A DNA stretch of 64,000 nt. Source: Aequorivita viscosa. GTDB taxonomy: Bacteria > Bacteroidota > Bacteroidia > Flavobacteriales > Flavobacteriaceae. The translations under genes and the position numbers were made by a program. The notes under the pieces were generated by a model that saw only the letters and a list, made by a program, of their open reading frames with translations, was not told the origin of the DNA and searched no databases. The stretch lies in the NCBI RefSeq assembly GCF_900106795.1, contig NZ_FNNS01000004.1:1-64000 (forward strand), written 5' to 3'. Positions 1 through 6,838 of this stretch are shown piece by piece (positions within the stretch are counted from its first letter, which is position 1; the number at the start of each line of letters is the position of its first letter).

Positions 1-79
1 AAAGACTTTGTGTCAAGGTATTGAAAAAATATTAGAAAGTCAAGTATTTGATCATTTTTTTAATGCCGCAACTTTTATT

Positions 80-208
80 TTAAAATGCTTCTAAGTAGTA
101 AAAAGAACTGATCTGTTCAGCTTCGGGCGACTTCATGTAGTCAATGCCTAAAAGAAATAGCCCGATTCAGCAAATCAAAAAGATAGTCCTTCAGTATTTT
201 TGGGTCAT
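80..208 (-). pseudogene. Possible small membrane-protein remnant with two in-frame TGA codons
   Basis: A frame opening with ATG at 208 and closing with TAA at 80 reads as a hydrophobic N-terminal segment followed by a polar tail (GIDYMKSPEAEQ), as in a short inner-membrane protein. It is broken at codons 6 and 14 by TGA, both at places where Trp would fit (after QKY and after IC). No family is recognised. The plus-strand frame of 2-94 is also open to the window edge and could be the tail of an upstream gene, but its product is not recognisable. Nothing else in 1-271 can be supported. Confidence 0.22.
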
Positions 209-271
209 TTTTAAAACTACGTGTTTCTCTGTGAATAATCGATTATATTTGAGAATTGGGAGTAGAAACAC

Positions 272-339
272 TGCCGATAACACCAGATATAGTAAATATC
301 GCGAAAAGCGATACTTCCCATATCCAATCGTTGGTGGCA
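272..339. repeat. Imperfect palindrome upstream of a toxin-antitoxin pair (attC-like shape)
   Basis: The inner arms, GATATAGTAAATATCGC and GCGATACTTCCCATATC, pair at 14 of 17 positions around a GAAAA loop. The outer ends carry TGCC at the left and GGCA at the right, next to TAAC and GTTGG. This shape recalls integron attC sites, which are imperfect hairpins with AAC/GTT core boxes. The exact RYYYAAC/GTTRRRY consensus is not met, so the identification is inference. Confidence 0.45.
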
Positions 340-375
340 ATACAAGAAAATGATTTATACATAAAGAAAATTCAT

Positions 376-383
376 TAAATTTG
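376..383 (+). promoter_or_regulatory. Candidate -7 promoter box of the toxin-antitoxin operon
   Basis: TAAATTTG fits the Bacteroidota -7 consensus TAnnTTTG and ends 16 bases before the antitoxin ATG, giving a very short leader. No convincing TTTG -33 box is seen at the usual distance. Confidence 0.35.
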
Positions 384-399
384 AATAAAACGGACAAAA

Positions 400-639
400 A
401 TGACAGTTGTAGAAAAATATATTGTGGAGACTTATTCAAATCTTTTTGAAGGGTTAAATTCTATCAGTAAAATTGAGCTGCTTGAAAAGCTTGCAAAATC
501 CCTTAAAAAAGGAAGAAAAAGCAGGGATGCGGAATTTTATAAGTCTTTTGGAGCTTTCGGCTCTGAAAAACCAGCTGAAGAAATCATTAAAGAAATTAAA
601 GAAAGTCGGAAATTTAAGGGAGAAGAATTGAAATTGTAG
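400..639 (+). CDS. Putative antitoxin of a VapC-type module
   Basis: A 79-residue, charged, probably helical protein with a Lys-rich middle (KLAKSLKKGRKS) and a Glu/Lys-rich tail (EEIIKEIKESRKFKGEELKL). It ends four bases before the PIN-domain toxin, the usual order for type II modules, in which the antitoxin binds the toxin and represses the shared promoter. No classical AbrB or ribbon-helix-helix motif is obvious. The antitoxin role is inferred mainly from position and size. Similar small proteins pair with PIN toxins in other Bacteroidota. A -7 box lies directly upstream, and the pair sits between two palindromic sequences. Confidence 0.65.
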   Translation: MTVVEKYIVETYSNLFEGLNSISKIELLEKLAKSLKKGRKSRDAEFYKSFGAFGSEKPAEEIIKEIKESRKFKGEELKL

Positions 640-643
640 CAAT

Positions 644-1048
644 ATGCAGTATTTATTGGACACGAATATGTGTGTCTTTTTTCTTCGTGGAAAATTGAAA
701 TTAGACAAAACAATCAGAGAAAAGGGAATTGACAATTGCTTTATTTCAGAGCTAACTGTGTTCGAATTGAAATATGGTGCGGAAAATAGCGATAACCCAA
801 CGAAATCCCATAAAGCTGTTGACAACTTTGTAAAAGGATTATCAGTAATACCTATTTATGGAATTGTGGAAAGATACGCCGAAGAAAAAGTAAGATTAAG
901 AAAAAATGGAACACCAATGAATGACGAATTTGACTTAATAATTGGTGTTACTGCAATTGTAAATGATTTAATATTGGTTACCGACAATATCAAAGACTTC
1001 AAACATCTAAACAAATTAAACATTGAAAATTGGTTTGTGAGGAAGTAA
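644..1048 (+). CDS. vapC: PIN-domain toxin, VapC family
   Basis: A 134-residue PIN-domain protein, a typical VapC length. The acidic metal ligands are visible: Asp6 in the N-terminal LLDTN motif, Glu41 in the TVFELKYG motif, Asp97 in the EFDLIIG motif and Asp114 in VTDN near the C-terminus. VapC toxins are Mg2+-dependent ribonucleases that cut tRNA or rRNA and stop growth when the antitoxin is degraded. The start lies four bases after the antitoxin stop, so the two are co-transcribed. All catalytic residues are present and the gene looks intact. The cognate target cannot be told from sequence. Confidence 0.9.
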   Translation: MQYLLDTNMCVFFLRGKLKLDKTIREKGIDNCFISELTVFELKYGAENSDNPTKSHKAVDNFVKGLSVIPIYGIVERYAEEKVRLRKNGTPMNDEFDLIIGVTAIVNDLILVTDNIKDFKHLNKLNIENWFVRK

Positions 1049-1052
1049 GTAC

Positions 1053-1097
1053 TGCCACCAAGCGGTATAAACGCAATAGCGGCTAATTGCTATATCC
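1053..1097. repeat. Second palindromic sequence, downstream of the toxin gene
   Basis: It begins with TGCCACCAAG, which resembles the complement of the right end of the 272-339 palindrome (CGTTGGTGGCA). It continues into an imperfect hairpin, GGTATAAACGCAAT paired with ATTGCTATATCC. The toxin-antitoxin pair is thus bounded on both sides by related TGCC-type palindromes. A cassette boundary is possible, but a diverged repeat is equally possible. Confidence 0.35.
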
Positions 1098-1252
1098 AAA
1101 AGTGGTTTTAAATCAAAATTCAGTTATAGCCTGAAAAATAAATGCGTAAATCCTGCTACTGCGCTTATACTATACGTCAGACACAAGCAAAAAGCCCAGA
1201 TAGTATTGAAATTACGTAATAAATCATTTAATTGGCACGTAAAACAATTGTT

Positions 1253-1599
1253 ATGGATAAAAAACTGACATTAAGTTTCAATAAATCAGTTATTGAAAGC
1301 GCAAAAGAATATGCGAAATCAAATAACATAAGTCTGTCAAAACTCATCGAATCTTATTTAGCGTCACTTGGGAAACACAAAAGGAATTAAACGGAAATAA
1401 CGCCTCTTGTTGAAAGCTTGAGTAGGGTTGTAAATGCGAGTATGACCCAGTTGGATTGGAGCCTTGGCAAACAGCTTGTCGCTACATAGTCTGCCCAGTT
1501 AGCTAAAGAATATTTTAAAGGATGGAGTTAAAAACAAGTAAGACGTTGTTTGCGCTTTGCGGAGGCAATTAAGTTGGTCTCATTTAAAAACCCTGTGTT
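1253..1599 (+). pseudogene. Decayed chimera of a DUF6364-like antitoxin and a DUF1016 (YhcG) nuclease N-domain
   Basis: One frame opens at ATG 1253 with a DUF6364-like start (KLTLSFNKSVIESAKEYAK, then LSKLIESYL) and stops at TAA 1388. The same frame continues with TEITPLVESLS, which still fits DUF6364. It then passes into NASMTQLDWSLGKQLV, SAQLAKEYFKGWS and RRCLRFAEA, which match the DUF1016 N-terminal domain of YhcG-type PD-(D/E)XK proteins. Further stops lie at 1487 (TAG) and 1529 (TAA). After AEA the frame shifts and QLSWSHLK appears, again a DUF1016 signature, implying an internal deletion. The 45-codon first part could still be expressed. The family names rest on recalled motifs, not on a search. 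Confidence 0.6.
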
Positions 1600-1637
1600 C
1601 ATTTAACCCTAAGGTTGAATTCACTTTAAAACAATTT

Positions 1638-1856
1638 TTATTTTGACTTTTTCAACTTTACAATTAAAAGGCGTAGTAATAATAAAAACGGAATTCCATG
1701 AAAAAGTACATCAAACCAATCTGCAGCTTTCATTCCGACAGCTCCTCCGGCAATCCATTTAATTTTTCCCCAAATGTGTGGTTCTGGAAAGAAGGGTGCA
1801 AGACCCAAGGTTAGACATAGCAGTAAAATGAGTCGCCAGTTGTTTAATAGTTCCAT
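1638..1856 (-). CDS. Small membrane protein of unknown function
   Basis: 72 residues starting MELLNNWR, with a hydrophobic segment at about residues 7-22 (LILLLCLTLGLAPFF), a central PEPHIWGKIKW motif and a second hydrophobic segment near the end followed by a Lys-rich tail. The frame could also begin at ATG 1925, overlapping the previous gene by 10 bases. The internal ATG is preferred because it gives a protein that starts straight into the membrane segment, while the 23 extra residues are polar and low in character. It follows the M1-like/barrel gene and is probably in its operon. No function can be assigned. Confidence 0.6.
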   Translation of the reverse strand: MELLNNWRLILLLCLTLGLAPFFPEPHIWGKIKWIAGGAVGMKAADWFDVLFHGIPFLLLLRLLIVKLKKSK

Positions 1857-1915
1857 TGAAATAGTTTTTTTATTGTTAGTTGGCACTTCAGCTGCGCTCA
1901 GTGTAACAGATTTTT

Positions 1916-4738
1916 TTAGTACCATTTTCGAGTAAACAAGCCCATCAATGTTCTCGGGCTTAGGGTTATTATAAACCGTACTTTTTGGTCGTAGTTTGGT
2001 AGGTTTGGTTCAAAACCTAAGTTGGAATAAACAGGAAAATAAAGCTCAAAATAATCAGCAACTAAACTTACCCGTATTCCGCTATCAAAAACAGCTTTAG
2101 TTCCTTTATGGCTGTTGTGGACTAAACCAACATCTCCATAGGCATAAATCCATTTCCAGATATTTGTATTGGCGTTAAGGGTGGTTATCCAACTATTGGC
2201 AAAAGCGGGTTGCAATTGCGACTTAAAACCTCCTTCGGCAATAACCAATTGCTGGCTAAACAAACCTGCATTTTCACTACGTCCGTAATAATTATAATCA
2301 AACATATAATCATTGGTGCGGTCTAGGGCAAAACTGAAAAAATCTTCACTTTCCCGAGTATCGTTAAACAGAAAAGCACCAGCGTACAACCGTATGTTAA
2401 GCTGGCGGTTGTTTAAAAAAAGTTTACGGTATTCCAAATCTGCCGATAGTTTGCTGAATTTTGATGAAATTTGGTAATCTATCAGTCCTTTGAAATAGTT
2501 TATCAGGTTTGAATCTGAGTATTTATACTGAATATTAAAAACATTATAATTAGGCTCTTGAATTGGATCGTTGAGGCTTTCATCTCGATGCACATTTACG
2601 CTGCGCAAGTTTATATATTGTCTTTTATTATCCCTAAGATCTGGATTTCGGAAAGCAAACGACATATACGGAGAAAACCGTTTGTAGAAAAGATCACGGT
2701 CGTAAGAATGGTAACTGCCGGCAAACCCATAGCGCATGGCATACAGGTTTCCTTCGTCCATATCTTGCACGTAACTTATGGAAGCACTTCCCACAATTGT
2801 TTTAGAACGTGAAGCATATTGGGGCGCCAAGCTGTATCTCAGCGGTTTGGCTAATAGTGTTTTATTGTTAAGTCGTACGCCTGCCGAAATACCATCATAT
2901 AAATTATATTGAAAAATAGGCATAAAGAAGACTTGGTTGTAATTGGGGTCTTCCATGTCTTGGAGAAGTCGAAACTGAATAGGTTTATTCAGAATACCTT
3001 TTAGGTTTTTGTAATTATTCCGTCGGTTGTATTCGGGTATTTCGCCTTCATAATTGAGTGCCAATTTTCGAACGTTTTCTGAAGGAACTGTAATTGTAGT
3101 AATACTATCTACAGGTGTTGTCCAAGTTTTAAATACTACTTCATCTTTGTTAAGCCCATAAACTGAAACAGGGAGCTGTGTTTTTCTTTTGTTTCTTATG
3201 GATACTTTCAAAGAATCCCCAAATTTTTCTACTTTATTAATTTTGAAATCAATCGTGCTTCTTTTATCAACATAATCTTCAAAAAACCAATTAACGGTAA
3301 GGGTAGTGTTTTTCGAAAGAATTGTTTCAAAATCTGAAGTTTTAATTGGCTTTAATTTATTTTCAGAATAAAACTGTTTGAGGCTCGTGCCTAAAACGTC
3401 ATTTCCTAAATAATCATTTAGATAATTCAAGCCCGTTCCTCCATAATAACCATTGGCTATGTTTTTATTAAATTTTAATAATGAATCTTTTTGAACAGTA
3501 AGCGCTTGATGAATATTGTTGCGCGCCATATTTAAATAAAGAAGCGGATATTGATCATTGAACTCTATGTCCGAAATATGCGCCCAGTTAATAATCCACC
3601 AATCACTTAAAGCTCCGATTATCTTCATCTTTGGGTAGTAGGTGTCTACATATTCCATCATTAAATATACCTGAAGCGCATCTTGAAGCCAGTAATCTTT
3701 ACGCGGATTTAAAATTAAAGTATTGTTTATATACTGACGCGATATGGTTTTTAATTGTTCCATATCGTGTTCAAAACCATTAGGGAAAGGACTAATAAAA
3801 CTGGGCAACTGGTTTAGTCCATATACTGGGTTATTTTTATAATCTGCTTCACTGATTAGTATTTTATCAAACGGATAAGGGCCGAGTTTTGAGTCTAAAA
3901 AATGCACTATACGATCAGATATCAAAGCCCTTAATGGAGTGTTTATACGGCTGTTATGTAAATTTGAAACTACTTTCAACTTATCCGTTTCTACAATGTC
4001 AAACCTTGCATCTTTTTCAATATAAAGATCTGCACTTATTCGGTTTTTGCCATGGAGTTTTGTGGTTTTAATGTTTTTTTCTCCAGTCGAAATGGTTTCT
4101 GAAACCAAATCTAATTCTGAATTTAGGGAATAGATATTTGGGTAATGAAATGTAATTGAAAACTCGGAAGGTGTTACATATAAATCATCTGTGTTTTTAT
4201 TGCTGTACACTTGCCATTGGCCATCATAAACCGCTGGTGAAATATACCAATAGCGCAGTTTGTAATCGTCAAATTTGTTTACTCCAAAACGCGTAAAACG
4301 GTCGTCAGGAACTTTTACAGTATACTCTATGCCGAAGGTGTAATTTTGGTTTGGTAATAGCGGTGAGTCTAATATAATGGTAAGAATATCAACTTGTTTC
4401 CCTCGTTGCCATTGTAGTGGAGTAGCAGTTTTGTTATAAACTCTTTCAATATGCGTTCTTCCGCGATCTTCTTCTTTTTCAAAATGGAAGGCACTAACAT
4501 AGTTTTCAGCAAAACGTTTTGCCAACGGTGTTGTTTTATCCGAAAAACTATTGGCCCAATCAAATAGATATATTTCGTTTAAGGTGTCTTGCGAAGTGTT
4601 TTGATAGGTTATTTCTTGCTTAATGGAAATGCTCTTTTTTGTCGGGTCTAGGGTTGCATCAATAGAAATAGTATGCTGTGCCTTTCCTTGAAATGCCGCA
4701 AAAAAAAGGATGATGAAAAAAAAATATCTAACTATCAA
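1916..4738 (-). CDS. M1-peptidase-like protein fused to an outer-membrane beta-barrel; HEXXH lost
   Basis: 940 residues. A signal peptide (about 1-20, ending QGKAQ) is followed by an M1 aminopeptidase-like N-terminal beta domain and a helical region (about 260-500). The last ~350 residues alternate aromatic and polar strands, like an outer-membrane barrel, and end in KWY. Where M1 enzymes have HEXXH and a downstream Glu, this protein reads TISRQYINNTL and then WLQDALQVYLMMEY, so the zinc ligands are absent and peptidase activity is unlikely. The start is TTG, overlapping the preceding gene's TGA by four bases, so the two are translationally coupled. It probably acts at the outer membrane as a binding or processing partner. 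That role is inference. Confidence 0.7.
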   Translation of the reverse strand: MIVRYFFFIILFFAAFQGKAQHTISIDATLDPTKKSISIKQEITYQNTSQDTLNEIYLFDWANSFSDKTTPLAKRFAENYVSAFHFEKEEDRGRTHIERVYNKTATPLQWQRGKQVDILTIILDSPLLPNQNYTFGIEYTVKVPDDRFTRFGVNKFDDYKLRYWYISPAVYDGQWQVYSNKNTDDLYVTPSEFSITFHYPNIYSLNSELDLVSETISTGEKNIKTTKLHGKNRISADLYIEKDARFDIVETDKLKVVSNLHNSRINTPLRALISDRIVHFLDSKLGPYPFDKILISEADYKNNPVYGLNQLPSFISPFPNGFEHDMEQLKTISRQYINNTLILNPRKDYWLQDALQVYLMMEYVDTYYPKMKIIGALSDWWIINWAHISDIEFNDQYPLLYLNMARNNIHQALTVQKDSLLKFNKNIANGYYGGTGLNYLNDYLGNDVLGTSLKQFYSENKLKPIKTSDFETILSKNTTLTVNWFFEDYVDKRSTIDFKINKVEKFGDSLKVSIRNKRKTQLPVSVYGLNKDEVVFKTWTTPVDSITTITVPSENVRKLALNYEGEIPEYNRRNNYKNLKGILNKPIQFRLLQDMEDPNYNQVFFMPIFQYNLYDGISAGVRLNNKTLLAKPLRYSLAPQYASRSKTIVGSASISYVQDMDEGNLYAMRYGFAGSYHSYDRDLFYKRFSPYMSFAFRNPDLRDNKRQYINLRSVNVHRDESLNDPIQEPNYNVFNIQYKYSDSNLINYFKGLIDYQISSKFSKLSADLEYRKLFLNNRQLNIRLYAGAFLFNDTRESEDFFSFALDRTNDYMFDYNYYGRSENAGLFSQQLVIAEGGFKSQLQPAFANSWITTLNANTNIWKWIYAYGDVGLVHNSHKGTKAVFDSGIRVSLVADYFELYFPVYSNLGFEPNLPNYDQKVRFIITLSPRTLMGLFTRKWY

Positions 4739-5985
4739 GAAGACTTAACGAATTTGAATGTAGGTGCGTTTGGAATATTTGATTTTAGATAATAAATGCC
4801 ATTTGCCAATAGACTAATATCTACAGAAATGTATTGGTTGTTTTCTGAACGATATTCCAAAAGTTTTTGACCTATGGTGTTGTACACTTCAAACGAAACA
4901 TTTCCAAAAACATTTGAACCCAAGCGAATATTTAGTTTTTCATTTACTAAAGTGGCCTCTAGGCTAATAGGTACTTCTGTTGCAAAGTCTTGGCTGCTTA
5001 AAACAATGTTTTTATTGGTTTCAATATCCATTACAACAGGTAAATGGTCGCTCATATTGTAAAGGTTTTCACGTAGTTCTGCACTGAAATCACCGCTACA
5101 ATCTGGACTGTTTATGCTATTATCAAAGCAATTGCCATTATTGCCATAGGCTTTATAGGTTTCAGGAATATATCTAAGTTTTGGGTCGGTCATCATATTT
5201 TCAGAAACCAAGATAAAATCAAATCTATCATCTAATCCGCCACCTGCTCCTGCGCCAAATGGTCCCGAACTTGTACGTGTGCTTTGCGTGTGAATATCTT
5301 GAAATTCGGGTTTGTTATTCCAAGAGCCTGGGCGGTCTATTGGATCTACAAATACAATGTTATTGGTAGGGTCGAGGAGCTCTTGATAAGCTGGTTCAGA
5401 ATGTGTATAAAAGTTAAAATCGCCTGCAAAAATTACGTGCGAATTAGGATCTACCGTTTCCAACCTATTGGTTAATTGCTGCACCATTTCTAACCTTAGT
5501 TGTTTGTTTGCCGTTCCTTGGCTAGATTTTAAGTGGGTTACAAAAATATCGAATAAAACAGGGTCTGAATCTTGATCTTCAGTACTGAGTTTTAATTGAT
5601 AATAATTTATATCGCGAACAGGAGTGGGGATTACATCTGAAGTTACCAAAGTGAACATTCCCTTCCTGTAATAAATCATTTGTAAATGATCAGGGTCTCC
5701 AGATTGCGTAGGTTCAAACGGAGCCATTCTATAGTTTTCGCCATCGCTATTTAAAGAAATATCGAGAATTAGATTCGCTCCGTATTCGTTTTGAAGTTCG
5801 CATACCATGAAAATATCTGGTTCATATTCATCCAGAATGTCCCGAAGAATTTCTGCTCTGTTATTTGGATAAGCGGCAGGAAAATCAAGGACATTGTAAA
5901 ACATTGTCTTTATAGTTTCTTGGGCGTTGAGTCCAAACGTAAAGAGAATGAATAACAGTTGAATTGATCTTTTAAAAATTTTCAT
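4735..5985 (-). CDS. Secreted endonuclease/exonuclease/phosphatase-family protein with T9SS sorting domain
   Basis: 416 residues: a signal peptide (about 1-21, ending GLNAQ), then the endonuclease/exonuclease/phosphatase fold. Visible family motifs are MFYNVLDF near the start, CELQNEYG with the catalytic Glu, GDFNFY (metal and catalytic Asp/Asn) and SDHLPVVMD at the fold's end. The last ~70 residues (VYNTIGQKLLEY, LLANGIYYLK, KFVKS) form a type A T9SS C-terminal sorting domain, so the enzyme is exported by the gliding-associated secretion system to the surface or medium. A role in extracellular nucleic-acid or phosphate scavenging is likely, but the substrate is not determined. It precedes and overlaps the M1-like/barrel gene. 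Confidence 0.85.
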   Translation of the reverse strand: MKIFKRSIQLLFILFTFGLNAQETIKTMFYNVLDFPAAYPNNRAEILRDILDEYEPDIFMVCELQNEYGANLILDISLNSDGENYRMAPFEPTQSGDPDHLQMIYYRKGMFTLVTSDVIPTPVRDINYYQLKLSTEDQDSDPVLFDIFVTHLKSSQGTANKQLRLEMVQQLTNRLETVDPNSHVIFAGDFNFYTHSEPAYQELLDPTNNIVFVDPIDRPGSWNNKPEFQDIHTQSTRTSSGPFGAGAGGGLDDRFDFILVSENMMTDPKLRYIPETYKAYGNNGNCFDNSINSPDCSGDFSAELRENLYNMSDHLPVVMDIETNKNIVLSSQDFATEVPISLEATLVNEKLNIRLGSNVFGNVSFEVYNTIGQKLLEYRSENNQYISVDISLLANGIYYLKSNIPNAPTFKFVKSS

Positions 5986-5995
5986 GGAATTGAAA

Positions 5996-6682
5996 TTAAA
6001 AATTAGGGCTTAGATTGTATTCATTATAGAAATCGTTGAGAATTGTAAGTACTTCATCTTCGGTGTCTACTAAGTGTACCAAGTCTAAGTCTTCGGTGTT
6101 TATATTTTTGGCATTTACGAGCGTTTCTTTAATCCATTCAAAAAGCCCTTTCCAAAATTCAGTGCCAACTAAAATAATTGGAAATTTTTCGATTTTATGC
6201 GTTTGTATAAGCGTTAAGGCTTCGAACAATTCATCTAAAGTTCCAAATCCTCCGGGCATTACTACAAATCCTTGTGAGTATTTTACAAACATAACCTTTC
6301 GAACAAAAAAGTAATCGAAATCAATGCTTTTGTCGCTATCGATGTACGGATTGTCGTGTTGCTCAAACGGAAGTGTAATGTTTAATCCTACTGAAGTTCC
6401 GCCAGCAAGGTGCGCACCTTTGTTACCTGCCTCCATAATTCCAGGACCTCCGCCAGTAATAACTCCGTAACCGTTTTCGGTAATTCTTTTAGCGATACTT
6501 TCGGCCAATTTGTAATACTTGTGGTCTGGCTTAGTACGTGCCGAACCAAAAATGGATACACAAGGGCCAATGCGGCTCATTTTTTCATAGCCATTAACAA
6601 ATTCTCCCATAATTTTAAATATGGCCCAAGAATCGTTGTTTTTTACTGCATTCCAATTTTTTGGTATTCTTTCGTCTCTCAT
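5996..6682 (-). CDS. LOG-family (TIGR00730) nucleotide phosphoribohydrolase
   Basis: 228 residues with the two LOG-family hallmarks: GGGPGIMEAGNKGA (nucleotide binding) and PGGFGTLDELFEAL (catalytic Arg/Glu region). LOG proteins remove ribose 5-phosphate from nucleoside 5'-monophosphates, classically cytokinin precursors. In many bacteria the physiological substrate is unknown, and such genes were often annotated as lysine decarboxylase. An N-terminal extension of about 35 residues before the Rossmann core (SIFGSARTKP) is the longer-family form. It lies 10 bases downstream of no coding partner; the next gene on the same strand (secreted endonuclease) starts 10 bases after its stop, so co-transcription is likely. 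Confidence 0.88.
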   Translation of the reverse strand: MRDERIPKNWNAVKNNDSWAIFKIMGEFVNGYEKMSRIGPCVSIFGSARTKPDHKYYKLAESIAKRITENGYGVITGGGPGIMEAGNKGAHLAGGTSVGLNITLPFEQHDNPYIDSDKSIDFDYFFVRKVMFVKYSQGFVVMPGGFGTLDELFEALTLIQTHKIEKFPIILVGTEFWKGLFEWIKETLVNAKNINTEDLDLVHLVDTEDEVLTILNDFYNEYNLSPNF

Positions 6683-6838
6683 TTTATATCTGTCTGTTTT
6701 ATATAGCTTGAACTTGGTTTTTGAAACAAGCCTATGTTTTTTAATGTTTTTTAGAAATGTTCAGTGTATAGTTTTCAAAAATTTATTTTTCATAACTGAT
6801 AACTGAAAAAGTAACTTATCCAAACATTGCCAAAGCTA

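Noticed and set aside
144-353. 69-codon open frame on the plus strand
   Set aside because: It runs through the 272-339 palindrome, has basic low-complexity composition, and shows no homologue or start context.
1098-1200. Third palindrome after the VapC toxin
   Set aside because: The complementary pieces (TATAG/CTATA, CTGA/TCAG) occur in the wrong order to pair as one hairpin.
2558-2812. 84-codon frame opposite the M1-like/barrel gene
   Set aside because: It lies fully inside a long, well-supported gene on the other strand and has no recognisable protein character.
6036-6314. Frame opposite the LOG-family gene
   Set aside because: It is an antisense shadow with no features of its own.
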